Shown here one piece after another: positions 24,937 to 32,981 of a stretch of DNA of 48,547 bases. A model generated the notes under the pieces. That model was given only the letters and a program-made list of their open reading frames with translations, was not told the DNA's origin and did not search any database. The position numbers were made by a program, and so were the translations under genes. The stretch's first letter is position 1; each line of letters opens with the position of its first letter. Source of the stretch: Chlorobium sp. N1 (GTDB lineage Bacteria; Bacteroidota; Chlorobiia; Chlorobiales; Chlorobiaceae); contig NZ_SJPA01000010.1 of NCBI RefSeq assembly GCF_004332115.1, forward strand, positions 1-48,547, given 5' to 3'.

Positions 24937-25257
24937 ATGGACAGCAAGATTATCGTCGAAAGACTGGAAGAGGCCCTTAACGCTCGCGGAAACAGGGCCT
25001 TAGGAGATATAATAGGAGAGAAGGAAACGACGATTTCAAACTGGAGATGTCGTCGAAGCAAGCCAAAGATCGATCACCTTATCGCAAATATTGGAACAAA
25101 AGGGGTCAACCTGCACTGGCTGCTAACCGGAGAGGGGCCGATGCTGCTGGAGAGTGCCGAACGACGGCAACACGATTTCGAAAGTGCCGGAAGGCTGATG
25201 CTGGAGGCGATGAAACTGCTGCTGCCGAAAGATCACCCACCGATCGACCAGAAATAA
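24937..25257 (+). CDS. CI-like phage repressor (DNA-binding domain only)
   Basis: 106 residues from the ATG at 24937; the frame upstream to 24874 overlaps the AT-rich promoter zone. The pattern is that of the Bac_CI_repr helix-turn-helix family: IIVERLEEALNARGNRALGDIIGEKETTISNWRCR...P is the helix-turn-helix, and GVNLHWLLTGEGPM is the invariant end of that domain. The usual C-terminal LexA-like peptidase (Ser/Lys dyad) is missing and only a 35-residue tail remains. SOS-triggered self-cleavage is therefore unlikely, and another anti-repression mechanism or loss of inducibility is implied. It diverges from the early operon and ends at a clear terminator. Confidence 0.8.
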   Translation: MDSKIIVERLEEALNARGNRALGDIIGEKETTISNWRCRRSKPKIDHLIANIGTKGVNLHWLLTGEGPMLLESAERRQHDFESAGRLMLEAMKLLLPKDHPPIDQK

Positions 25258-25287
25258 AAAAAGCCCCGGCAAGAACCGGGGCTTTTT
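25258..25287 (+). terminator. Rho-independent terminator of the repressor gene
   Basis: A perfect 12-bp inverted repeat (AAAAAGCCCCGG at 25258-25269 with CCGGGGCTTTTT at 25276-25287), a 6-base loop and a T-run on the plus strand. It begins directly after the repressor stop. The A-run on the left side would let it work for leftward transcripts too. Confidence 0.93.
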
Positions 25288-25368
25288 ACTATGATGCCCC
25301 CCCTCCTCTCGACCCCCCCCTCCTCTCCCCCCACCGTAGTCCGCATCAATCAGCCCATGCTCAGCAGC

Positions 25369-25476
25369 GTGAGGCAGGATAAACGACAGGCAAAAGAGTG
25401 GTTTGGCAAGGCTTGTGACAATGGACACCAGGCGGGATGCGAGGAGTACCGAAAACTGAACGAAGAAGGGTATTGA
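25369..25476 (+). pseudogene. C-terminal fragment of a Sel1-repeat protein
   Basis: The last 35 codons of the frame ending at 25476 read VRQDKRQAKEWFGKACDNG then HQAGCEEYRKL. This is a Sel1 (TPR-like) repeat, whose consensus is a 'V.qDy.kA..w..kAad.G...g' pattern, plus a typical end. Upstream the frame is Pro/Ser-rich and unrelated, so only the 3' end of a Sel1 protein gene survives here. Confidence 0.55.
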
Positions 25477-25737
25477 ACAGTCTTATGGCCCGAGAGGCCA
25501 ACGCCCTCGAGGAGGCGGCGGGTATGACATCCGAACCGCTGAGGAACCGCTGAGGAACTGTTTGGGTCGAAGATGCCCCGAAATCACGAAGCCTTGTGCG
25601 GGATTCGTCGCCACACGCCGCCCCCCCCTAAGTCAAAGCCTTTTTCCGTTCTGCCGATGAAGCGCTTCACCCCGCTGCAGCGTCATTCCCGTTCGGGCTG
25701 CTCACGTTTGTTTTCCCCTCTGCCCGTGACACACCGC

Positions 25738-25880
25738 CGGCATCGCCCAGTCCACCCATGAGCCAGCGGTGCCAACAGGCAACGTACTGCGGGGAGCCTC
25801 ATCACTGAGGCTCCCTGCCAGGCAAAGCCGGCGTGCGCGTCACCCGAAGACGGTGCAGGCTCGTTGCCGAGGGGCGGAGC
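25738..25880. repeat. Dispersed intergenic repeat, copy A (with perfect hairpin)
   Basis: It shares CCCATGAGCCAGCGG, GTACTGCGGGGAG, CCCTGCCAGG and GAGGGGCGG blocks, in the same order, with 46366-46444 and 46905-47023. Within it 25792-25801 and 25806-25815 form a perfect 10-bp hairpin with loop TCAC. A short inverted match (CTCCCCGCAGTA) occurs near 41561. No coding capacity. Confidence 0.65.
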
Positions 25881-25958
25881 TTACGGTCGGGGTGGATATG
25901 ACAACCTAACCGCAGGATACTACGTACACGGGATCAGGATGCCACGCCCAGATACTCA

Positions 25959-26006
25959 CCCGCCATTCAACTCGATCTCCCCGTTGATCTCCTCCAGCTG
26001 CGCGTC
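25959..26006 (-). pseudogene. Duplicated 3' end of the portal gene
   Basis: 25971-26003 is identical over 33 bases to 27047-27079, the 3' end of the portal gene. In the portal reading frame it encodes DAQLEEINGEIE and then LNGG and a stop, in place of GSG and a stop. Together with the real portal end it forms direct repeats around the PEP-CTERM gene. Confidence 0.8.
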
Positions 26007-26290
26007 ATCTCCCCGAGCGGCGATTGCGTGCCGCCCGGCGAAGAATTGAATTCTTCAACAACGCAACAGCAAGGAATTCAAGCCCGTCAACGGGAGGGGA
26101 CGCTTGCAGCTAAAGCCCCGATAAAACAAGATTTTTGGCAGTTTCTCTTGCATTTTTTCTCCGCATTATACTACATTAATAGCATATCTTTCTCCGGAAG
26201 CGATCCGGCGCCATCATGCAAGAATGGACAAGCATTGAGAGGGCAAATACTATCGAACACCGTCAACGTATTCTAAAAAAACACCTTAGC

Positions 26291-26929
26291 ATGCAAGACA
26301 AATACCCTAAAATGGTTTCACGGCTGGCGAAGACCTTCGCAGCCGTCATCGCCTTGAGCGGCGCACTGTACCTTTCGCCGGCGAGGGCGGAGGCAGACAT
26401 AATCTATCTCAATTTTAGCGCGAACTCTGCTGGCACTACTTTCAACCAATTTGATAGGACTTGGAACAACCCTACCTCGCTCGATGCTACCAACCATGTT
26501 GTAACGTACGACGATGGCATACAAGTCTACTACCAATCTAGCGCTTATAACACCACTATCTTCGACAATAGCTATTTTTACAATACGGTCACTATGTCAA
26601 ATGTGCCGACCGGCCGATATGACACGCTAACGTTATACTATCTGGACTCCTCGCTGTTGGCACCAGTAGTCACAATTAACGGCACAGCGGTGAGTGGGAG
26701 CACACCAACTACATTCCCGGAGGACACGCACTGGGATACCAACTACATTACATTTGACATCAGCAGTTACGACGGTGGCACAATAACCCTAGGGAGCTCT
26801 TCTTCCCTTTTAGGTGCCGCCCTTGAAGCGAGCCCCGTCCCCGAACCCTCGACCTACCTCCTGCTCGGCATCGGCGGCCTCGCCGTCGCCTTCATCAGGA
26901 AACGCCAGCTGCTGCAGCAGGCCGCCTGA
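26291..26929 (+). CDS. PEP-CTERM sorting domain protein (AT-rich cassette)
   Basis: About 212 residues from the ATG at 26291; ATG 26312 (MVSRLAKTF) gives the tightest signal peptide and is equally possible, since neither has a strong ribosome site. A signal peptide ends near SPARAEA. The secreted middle is rich in Asn, Tyr, Thr and Ser (DIIYLNFSANSAGTTFNQF), with no recognised fold. The C-terminus carries VPEPSTYLLLGIGGLAVAFI and a basic KRQ tail, the PEP-CTERM signal. Codon use is clearly more AT-rich than in the flanking prophage genes until the last 100 bases. It is transcribed opposite to the phage late genes and lies between a fragment and the full copy of the portal end. Confidence 0.85.
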   Translation: MQDKYPKMVSRLAKTFAAVIALSGALYLSPARAEADIIYLNFSANSAGTTFNQFDRTWNNPTSLDATNHVVTYDDGIQVYYQSSAYNTTIFDNSYFYNTVTMSNVPTGRYDTLTLYYLDSSLLAPVVTINGTAVSGSTPTTFPEDTHWDTNYITFDISSYDGGTITLGSSSSLLGAALEASPVPEPSTYLLLGIGGLAVAFIRKRQLLQQAA

Positions 26930-27034
26930 AGCCCCCACCCGCAGCGCCCGGAACCTCCCTTCCGGGCGTTCTCTTTTCCCCCTCCCCGCCCTCGAGCAGC
27001 AGCCCACCGCCGCTCGCTCGCCATGGAAGCCGTC

Positions 27035-28432
27035 TCAGCCGCTTCCCTCGATCTCCCCGTTGATCTCCTCCAGCTGCGCATCGTCCTCCAGCGCGATGGA
27101 GGCGACCAGCTTCTGCAGCTCCCGCTGGAACGTCGGGCTGTTGACCGTCAGCCCACCCGCCTCCTTCAGGAGGTTCAGGTCCTGCTGCCGGTCCCGCAGC
27201 TCGAACTTCTCCGGGTACTTGATGATTACCCGCTCCCCCTCCCGCTCCTTTCCGAGCCACCGACAGAAGATCTCCAGCATCCGGTACTCCGTCATCTGCA
27301 GCCCCGAGGCCATCTCCGAAAGCAATGCGTTCAGCAGCTGGAACTCCGTCTTGATCGCCTCGCCGCTCTCGGCCTGCGTCCTGACGCTCCTGACCGGCGC
27401 CAGATGCGTCATGCGGTTGATCATCTCCTCCTTCTTCTCGATGCTCTTGATGATACCGTCCAGCTGGAAGATCTGCGGTTGCAGCAGATAGGGCTTCTTG
27501 CCCGCCTCCGTGCTCTCCGCCATCACCACCACCCCGCCGGCCCCTCCCGCCAGATCGTCCTCCGGGTTCTTCACGAGGGTCGCATGGTTGGTGTTGCGGA
27601 TCGTCTGCGCCAGCTCCGACAGATCGTTGTAGATGCTCTGCTGCAGCCGCGCCACATCCTTGATCTCGCTCGCCCCGACCCCCCGATGCAGCCGGCTCCG
27701 CCCGTAATGGCAGATGGCCGGCACCATCCCGATCGGGTTCGGCGCACTGTGGAGGAGCTCCACCCTGTTCGCATTACCGCCCACCCGGTACGCCTCCGTC
27801 CGCTCCCGCGTCCAGATCCGTACCGTCTTCGAGCTCACCCCGCCGGCCCCCTGCTCCTCCTCGACCACCTTCAGGTAGGCGGTCTCCACCGCCCCCGCCG
27901 CCGTCCGCTCGATCACCCAGTTGTAGACGCTCGGCGGATCATAGCGCACCAGGTACGGGCGGATCCCGTTGCGGCGCTCCTCGGCAAGCGTGCGGCAGCG
28001 GTGCGGGGCCTTGTCGACGACGATCCACGCATGGCCGTAAATACCCGTATGGATCTGCACCGCCCGCATGAACTCGTCGAGCGGCGTCCCCTCCAGGTCC
28101 GCGTTCCGGAGCATCGCCAGGGTTTCCGGATCGTCGGCGAGCACGCCCAGGTCCCGCTGCGGCTTCTTCTTCCACAGGAACGACGAGTAGGTGTGCAGGG
28201 TGCTCTCCGCGTGGTTGTCGAGCGGCGTCTGGCCGAGCCGCTCCTCGTACATCGAAGCCCCCCGCGCATCCTTCTCGAACCGGTAGGGATAGAGCAGCCG
28301 TGCATCCCGGTAGGCCTTCCCCCCCTGGTAGCTCTCTCGGTAATACTCCCACTCCGCACTGTAGGCCCCGTAGAGCGGATGTTTCTCGAAAAGCGAGGCA
28401 AGGGACGGAAGCGCGCTGTTCGCAGTAGCCAT
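27035..28432 (-). CDS. Phage portal protein (DUF4055-like)
   Basis: 465 residues. Landmarks of podovirus-type DUF4055 portals: YREELY-like WEYYRESYQGGKAYRDAR near the N-terminus, IHTGIYGHAWIVVDK, the RPYLVRYDPPSVYNWV segment, and GASEIKDVARLQQSIYNDLSEL leading to the long stem helices. The portal forms the dodecameric ring at one capsid vertex through which DNA is packaged and ejected. It is the last gene of the leftward late operon, 3 bases beyond terL. A portal and terminase at the end of the operon, after the lysis genes, is an unusual order. The protein is complete. Confidence 0.82.
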   Translation of the reverse strand: MATANSALPSLASLFEKHPLYGAYSAEWEYYRESYQGGKAYRDARLLYPYRFEKDARGASMYEERLGQTPLDNHAESTLHTYSSFLWKKKPQRDLGVLADDPETLAMLRNADLEGTPLDEFMRAVQIHTGIYGHAWIVVDKAPHRCRTLAEERRNGIRPYLVRYDPPSVYNWVIERTAAGAVETAYLKVVEEEQGAGGVSSKTVRIWTRERTEAYRVGGNANRVELLHSAPNPIGMVPAICHYGRSRLHRGVGASEIKDVARLQQSIYNDLSELAQTIRNTNHATLVKNPEDDLAGGAGGVVVMAESTEAGKKPYLLQPQIFQLDGIIKSIEKKEEMINRMTHLAPVRSVRTQAESGEAIKTEFQLLNALLSEMASGLQMTEYRMLEIFCRWLGKEREGERVIIKYPEKFELRDRQQDLNLLKEAGGLTVNSPTFQRELQKLVASIALEDDAQLEEINGEIEGSG

Positions 28433-28434
28433 AG

Positions 28435-29673
28435 CTATACCCTCCAGACGGTTGGCTGTTCATACGGCCGCTCTATCCTCACCGGGAAGAGGTAACTGAC
28501 GGCGTACCCCGCCGCATCGCTCGCATGGGTGAGCTTCGGATCCGAATGCTTGTCGAGCTCCCCCCTCTTCCACACCACCCGCTCCAGATCCTTCACCAGA
28601 TGGGGGCAGTCGCCGACCGTCAGCCGGCCGGTCCGCTGCAGGTTGTTGACCGCATTCACCCGGTCCTTCACCGCCGGATTGGCCTTCGGCGCCAGGACAC
28701 GGAACCCCCGGTCGCGCAGGATCGTGTGGTCGCTTTTCCTCGCGCTCGTCCTCCGGCTGCTCCCGCTCGCGTCCGGATAGAGCGTTATGCCGGGATACTT
28801 CCCGTGCAGCAGGTCGGCCAGGAGGTAGGTATCGGCATCGGCCAGGCGTATCTCCTCGAAGAAATGGAGCCGGTCGCCGCGTCGGACGAACAGCTCCGCC
28901 GTCATGTACTCCACATTGAAATCGATCCCCGCCTGGACGGCCTCCTCCGGCCCCGGCCGGAGGGACTCCGCCGCCCTGACATGCTCCGTCCTCTCGAAAT
29001 AGCGGTAGACCCTCCCCTTCGTCAGGTTCACGAACATCCCGTTCATGTACGCCGCCACCTGATTCTCGTCGTAGGCGCTCCTGAGCATCGAGATGAACTG
29101 AGCGCTCAGGTGGGTGTTGTCCTCCGTGCGCCCGTAGGTCACCTGGATGTCGAAGCGCCCCTCGTCGTTCATGGCCACCTCGTAGCCCCAGTTGAGCTGC
29201 TCCGGCGTCCCGGTCAGGAAGATCTCGTTGTGCGGCGCCTTGTTCTCCCTCACGCGCGAAAGGATCACCTCGAAGGTCTCCCGCTTCTGGATGAACGGCT
29301 CGTCGATGCCGGCCGCCGCCACGTTCGGCCCCTTCAGCGAATTGGGGATCTCGCCGCTGGCGATCCAGATCAGCCCGCCCCAGCCCGGGATGCGGATCTC
29401 ATGATAGCTCTTGTTGTAGCTGTAGCGGACCCCGGCCTCCGAGAGCAGGGTTTCGAGGGTAAAGATGATGGTGCGGCGCGCCTGCGGGTAGGTCGGACTG
29501 ACGTAGAGCACCGGATAGGGCCGGTTGAGGTAGCTCAGCCAGATCACCCTCAGCGCCCCGATATGGGTCTTGCCGCACCCGTACCCGCCGACGAGCAGGT
29601 TCAGGAACTTCCTGCACTCCCAGAACTCCCGTTGGTGCGGCAGCATCCGGTCCTTGCGGATGGTGACCTTCAT
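28435..29673 (-). CDS. Terminase large subunit
   Basis: 412 residues. The N-terminal packaging ATPase has Walker A GGYGCGKTH at 29-37 and a Walker B-like AAAGIDEPFI near 126-135, followed by a coupling motif region LTGTPEQLNWG. The C-terminal RNase H-like nuclease starts at QAGIDFNVEYM with further Asp residues (YPDASG, KDRVNAVNN). It cuts concatemeric DNA and pumps it into the prohead through the portal encoded immediately downstream. Its ATG overlaps the holin stop by 4 bases. Length is slightly short for TerL (400-500 aa usual), but all core motifs appear present. Confidence 0.88.
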   Translation of the reverse strand: MKVTIRKDRMLPHQREFWECRKFLNLLVGGYGCGKTHIGALRVIWLSYLNRPYPVLYVSPTYPQARRTIIFTLETLLSEAGVRYSYNKSYHEIRIPGWGGLIWIASGEIPNSLKGPNVAAAGIDEPFIQKRETFEVILSRVRENKAPHNEIFLTGTPEQLNWGYEVAMNDEGRFDIQVTYGRTEDNTHLSAQFISMLRSAYDENQVAAYMNGMFVNLTKGRVYRYFERTEHVRAAESLRPGPEEAVQAGIDFNVEYMTAELFVRRGDRLHFFEEIRLADADTYLLADLLHGKYPGITLYPDASGSSRRTSARKSDHTILRDRGFRVLAPKANPAVKDRVNAVNNLQRTGRLTVGDCPHLVKDLERVVWKRGELDKHSDPKLTHASDAAGYAVSYLFPVRIERPYEQPTVWRV

Positions 29674-30080
29674 CGCTCAAGGGAGCTGCGCTTCACCCCC
29701 CGGCTCCCCTCCCAGCTCCGCATCACCCCGAGCCCCAGCATGCCGAGCAGCACCTGCATCGTCACCGACGTATCCACCGCCGGAAACTCCCCCCGGTACC
29801 CGAACAGCACCACCGCCAGGAACCGCCCCACCGGCTCCAGGATCGCCGCATAGGCCAGCGCCACCGCACACACCCACCCTACCATCGGTCGCCATCCGGC
29901 GACAAAGACGCTCGCGTGCCCGGCCTCCTCCCGGTTGATCTCCTGCTGACCGACGAGCTGCCGCTGGACGAGCTTCAGCCGCTCCAGCGCGGCGGCGTTC
30001 TTCTCCTCGCCGCTCGTATGGAGCTCGTCGATGACCGAACCCACCGCCGCGATGATCTCCCCGATAACCGGAACGCCCAT
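29670..30080 (-). CDS. Phage/GTA-type holin (3TM family)
   Basis: 136 residues. An amphipathic N-terminal half (LERLKLVQRQLVGQQEINREEAGHASVFVAGWRPMVGW) precedes hydrophobic segments at about 70-90 and 105-122. INREEA.H.S.FVAGWRP is the signature of the GTA_holin_3TM family found in gene transfer agents and podoviruses. It would permeabilise the inner membrane to release the endolysin encoded directly upstream. The gene overlaps terL by 4 bases. Confidence 0.82.
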   Translation of the reverse strand: MGVPVIGEIIAAVGSVIDELHTSGEEKNAAALERLKLVQRQLVGQQEINREEAGHASVFVAGWRPMVGWVCAVALAYAAILEPVGRFLAVVLFGYRGEFPAVDTSVTMQVLLGMLGLGVMRSWEGSRGVKRSSLER

Positions 30081-30083
30081 GGC

Positions 30084-30740
30084 TCAGATGTGGTTGATGC
30101 CGAAGCGGCGGTTGTATTCGACGATGGCCTGCAGATGGAGCCGCGCGACGGCCTCCCTCCCGCTCTCGCCGAGCAGGAACCGGCACTCCTCGGGATTATC
30201 CATGAACAGATTCTCGGTCAGCACCGCCGGGCAGATCGTCCTGGAAAGCAGCGAGAACGCGTTCGTCTCCTTGTCGCTGTCCCCGTCGCGCCTGTCCTTC
30301 CGGCGCAGGAACCCCCAGAGATAGCGCGCCGCCTCCCGGTACAGCATCTCGGCCAGTTCGTCGGACTTCGTATGGCCCCGCGAGGTCCAGCACTCCCAGC
30401 CTCTGCCGGGCCGAAGCGGATCGGGCGAGGCGTTGGCGTGCACCGAGACAAGGATGGCAGCACGGCCGTCCGAGGAGGCCCTCCTCGCCCTCGTGTTCAC
30501 GCGCACGATCCGCTCCGTGATGGAGATGTCCTCCTCCTCCGGCACCACGAGTTCGCACTCGATGCCGAGCCGCTCGAGCCCGGCCGCCACGCGCTTTGTA
30601 ATCGCGCGGTTGAACTCCCACTCGAAGAGCTGCTCCATGTCCCCCCACTCCGGCGAGCGCTTGCCCGGCGTATCGGAGCCGTGACCGTTGTCGAGCAGCA
30701 CAGAGAGCGCCCTCTTCTGTTTCGTTTCCATATCGATCAT
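30084..30740 (-). CDS. N-acetylmuramoyl-L-alanine amidase (Amidase_3), endolysin
   Basis: 218 residues. Zinc ligands follow the Amidase_3 plan: LDNGHGSDTPGKRSPEW (His), FEWEFNRAI (Glu), VSVHANAS (His) and a late catalytic Glu in LTENLFMDNPEE. There is no signal peptide, so export depends on the adjacent holin. It cleaves the bond between MurNAc and L-Ala in peptidoglycan to lyse the host. Its start overlaps the preceding small membrane gene by 4 bases, forming a compact lysis cassette. Confidence 0.88.
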   Translation of the reverse strand: MIDMETKQKRALSVLLDNGHGSDTPGKRSPEWGDMEQLFEWEFNRAITKRVAAGLERLGIECELVVPEEEDISITERIVRVNTRARRASSDGRAAILVSVHANASPDPLRPGRGWECWTSRGHTKSDELAEMLYREAARYLWGFLRRKDRRDGDSDKETNAFSLLSRTICPAVLTENLFMDNPEECRFLLGESGREAVARLHLQAIVEYNRRFGINHI

Positions 30741-30955
30741 GACTGATGGTTTGTTATGCGGAAAAACCGGTTGGCCTCATGCTCCCCCTGCAGCCGGTAG
30801 AACTCCCGCTCCAGGTGGGTGATGCGCTCGAACAGCTCCGTCTGGTTCCGATCGACGAGCTTCAGGGTCCGCGCCGTGAACCACGAGATCAGCCCGATGC
30901 ACCCCACCAGGATGGCCTGCACCAGGTCGACATGCTCGACCCAGCTCGGCGTCAT
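30737..30955 (-). CDS. Small membrane/coiled-coil phage protein in the lysis cassette
   Basis: 72 residues: one N-terminal membrane helix (LVQAILVGCIGLISWFTA) followed by a heptad-rich helix (LVDRNQTELFERITHLEREF). This is the build of small holin-accessory or spanin-like phage proteins, but no lipobox partner is seen. Four-base overlaps on both sides bind it to the lysis cassette. Confidence 0.65.
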   Translation of the reverse strand: MTPSWVEHVDLVQAILVGCIGLISWFTARTLKLVDRNQTELFERITHLEREFYRLQGEHEANRFFRITNHQS

Positions 30956-31185
30956 GGCCGCACCCCCTCTTCACCCGCTTCAGCCTCTCCACCCTCTTCG
31001 GGTGCCGGGGCCGGCACCGGCACCCCGAAAAACCCGCAGGCCTCCCCGGCGCTCTCGAACCACCACCACCCGTCCACCGGATACTCCTGCTCCAGATGGC
31101 TCTCCGCCCGCAGCTCGTAGGCCCGGTTGAGCACGAAGTTCGGCGCCTCGAGCAGCGCCCCCCCGTCGTTTTTGTAGAATGCCAT
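30952..31185 (-). CDS. Small phage protein, unknown
   Basis: 77 residues: MAFYKNDGGALLEAPNFVL, then a Trp-rich segment (DGWWWFESAGEACGFFG) and a Pro/Glu/Gly-rich acidic tail. The gene is preceded by GAGGGGGAAAG and followed by a 4-base overlap. Similar short 'MAFYKN' proteins follow tail-fibre genes in other phages and may be fibre chaperones; that is a guess from position. Confidence 0.5.
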   Translation of the reverse strand: MAFYKNDGGALLEAPNFVLNRAYELRAESHLEQEYPVDGWWWFESAGEACGFFGVPVPAPAPEEGGEAEAGEEGVRP

Positions 31186-31224
31186 ACTACTTTCCCCCTC
31201 TTCTCAGTGTTCTCTCGATACCCT

Positions 31225-32718
31225 TTACCCCGTCACCGTCCACCCCTTCGCCGTCGCGATCTCCGGATGGTCGCCGCCGGTCCCCCAGTTGCCGGTGACC
31301 GTCACGGTCCTGGAGCTCACCACGGCCAGCGACATGTAGAGCTCGTCGAGCGCCACCGGCCCCAGCCCGCAGCCGGCGACGCTGAACGTCGCCCCAACCC
31401 CCTGCAGCCCGAAACGGCGCAGTGAAGCGCACCCCTGGAACGCGCCGGGGGTGAAGATCGCCGGCCCGAAGGCCGTCACGCTCCCCGCCTCGAGCGCGGG
31501 GAGCTCCGCGAGGGCGTACGCATAGCTGAACGCCGCCGTCATGTTCGTCACCGACGCGGTGTCGAACAACGGCACCCGCTGCAACGACGAGCACCGGCCG
31601 AACATGTAGCTCATGTCGGTCACCGACCCCGTCTCGAAGGGCGGCACGCTGAGGAGCGAGCGGCACCCGTAGAACATCTCCCGCATCCCCACCACCGAGG
31701 CCGTATCGAACGGCGGCACATAGAGGAGCGAACAGCAGTCGCGCAGCATCCGGCCCATGTCGGTCACCGAGCCCGTCTGCAGGAGCGGCAGCTCCTGCAG
31801 GGCGCCGCACCCCTCGAACATCGACTCCACGCTCGTCACCGCAGCGGTATCGAAGAGCGGCACCCTGCGAAGCGAGCGGCACCCGTAGAACATAGAGCTC
31901 ATATCCGTCACGGCGGAGGTGTCGAACGACGGCGCCCGCTGCAGCGCCGTGCAATCGTAAAACATCGACGCCACGGTCGACACCGACCTGCTGCCCACAA
32001 GCGACGCCTCCAGCAACGACGAGCACCCGGAGAACATCCCCTCCATGCCCGTCGCCGCGGAGGCGTCGAAGAACGGCACGACAGCGAGCGCGTCGCAGCG
32101 GGAGAAGAGCCCGCCGAGATCCGTCACGGCGCACTTCGCGCAGCGGCAGCGCTCGAGCATCGAGGTGCGCACCGTCGAACCGCCGACGGCAAGGGCCGAG
32201 AGCGAGCCGCCGGCGACCTCGATATCGAGCCAGCGCGAGCCGGCATCGGCGCCGGGAAAGATCGCCGGGCGCTCTTGCAGGTCGAGCGAGGTGAGCGCAC
32301 CTGGCGCCTGCGCCGAGAGGCGCACCACCGCCTGGCGGTACCCCCGCGAGCACTCCGTACCCGGAAGCGACGCGTAGTCATACAAATGATCGGCCCGGGC
32401 GCCGGCGGCGTACTCCTCGACGACCCCGTCGCCCCACTCGACCCGGTAGGCGCCCGAAGCCGAGAGCGAGAGCGCCTCCCCCTCCGAGTCGAACACCGCC
32501 ACGAGCCCCACGAGCCCCTCGTCCCCCTCCCCGAGCGCCTCGAGCGGGAGCCAGTCCGCCGGACGCACCCACGCCCCGTACCCCGAAAGCTCCCCGACAT
32601 ACGCGGCATACTCCTCCAGGGGCTCGGAGCCGTCGACCGGCACCCCTTTTTCGACGATGGCCAGCCGGATCGCCTCCTTGGCGCCGACGATCCGCTCCAG
32701 TTCAGAGGCGATGCTCAT
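31225..32718 (-). CDS. Phage tail-fibre-like protein with BspA/DUF285 24-residue repeats
   Basis: 497 residues from the ATG at 32718, which overlaps the previous stop (ATGA). The frame stays open upstream to 33447, but that part lies antisense to or across other genes. An N-terminal helix (ASELERIVGAKEAIRLAIVEKG) is followed by a beta-rich PKD-like stretch. From about residue 250 there are eight or nine 24-residue repeats of the form FDTSAVTDMSSMFYGCRSLR, the DUF285/BspA-like repeat known from bacterial surface proteins. A beta-helical shaft with a variable surface is expected. The likely role is host recognition. Repeats are degenerate rather than identical. Confidence 0.7.
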   Translation of the reverse strand: MSIASELERIVGAKEAIRLAIVEKGVPVDGSEPLEEYAAYVGELSGYGAWVRPADWLPLEALGEGDEGLVGLVAVFDSEGEALSLSASGAYRVEWGDGVVEEYAAGARADHLYDYASLPGTECSRGYRQAVVRLSAQAPGALTSLDLQERPAIFPGADAGSRWLDIEVAGGSLSALAVGGSTVRTSMLERCRCAKCAVTDLGGLFSRCDALAVVPFFDASAATGMEGMFSGCSSLLEASLVGSRSVSTVASMFYDCTALQRAPSFDTSAVTDMSSMFYGCRSLRRVPLFDTAAVTSVESMFEGCGALQELPLLQTGSVTDMGRMLRDCCSLLYVPPFDTASVVGMREMFYGCRSLLSVPPFETGSVTDMSYMFGRCSSLQRVPLFDTASVTNMTAAFSYAYALAELPALEAGSVTAFGPAIFTPGAFQGCASLRRFGLQGVGATFSVAGCGLGPVALDELYMSLAVVSSRTVTVTGNWGTGGDHPEIATAKGWTVTG

Positions 32719-32954
32719 ATCGCCTCCAGGAGGGCGGCGATCTGGCCGATGGCGGCACCGTCGGCGGGCATGTAGCCCAGCGCCGCCTCGACGGCCGAGG
32801 CCGTCACCCCGACAGTGAAGACGGTGCCGTCGGAGTGGCGGGAGAAGAGCAGCCGGTCGGCGGTATTGAGCGCAAGTTCTCCGACCTCTAGATCCTCCGT
32901 CCCGGGCACCCTGCCGGGGATGGTGGACTTCTTCAGGAGAATGGGCTTTGCCAT
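32715..32954 (-). CDS. Short tail-fibre head/adaptor protein
   Basis: 79 residues starting MAKPILLKKSTIPGRVPG and continuing DLEVGELALNTADRLLFSRHSDGTV. This is the common N-terminal tail-attachment motif of phage fibres and hyaluronidase-like proteins ('vPg..dLe.GElalNtaDg.l'). Here it is a free-standing protein ending MPADGAAIGQIAALLEAI. It overlaps the DUF285 fibre gene by 4 bases, so head and shaft may assemble from separate chains. Confidence 0.65.
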   Translation of the reverse strand: MAKPILLKKSTIPGRVPGTEDLEVGELALNTADRLLFSRHSDGTVFTVGVTASAVEAALGYMPADGAAIGQIAALLEAI

Positions 32955-32981
32955 TGTTGATTGTTCGGGTTTCGTGGGTTC

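Larger units (their letters stand above)
25477..26290. other. Intergenic debris between repressor and second PEP-CTERM gene
   Basis: 814 bases with no intact gene. It contains direct repeats of GAACCGCTGAG near 25537-25555, one copy of a dispersed repeat (25738-25880) and a duplicated portal-gene end (25959-26006), each listed separately. From about 26100 the DNA turns AT-rich, leading into the PEP-CTERM gene; promoter elements for that gene probably lie at 26150-26280. Confidence 0.6.
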
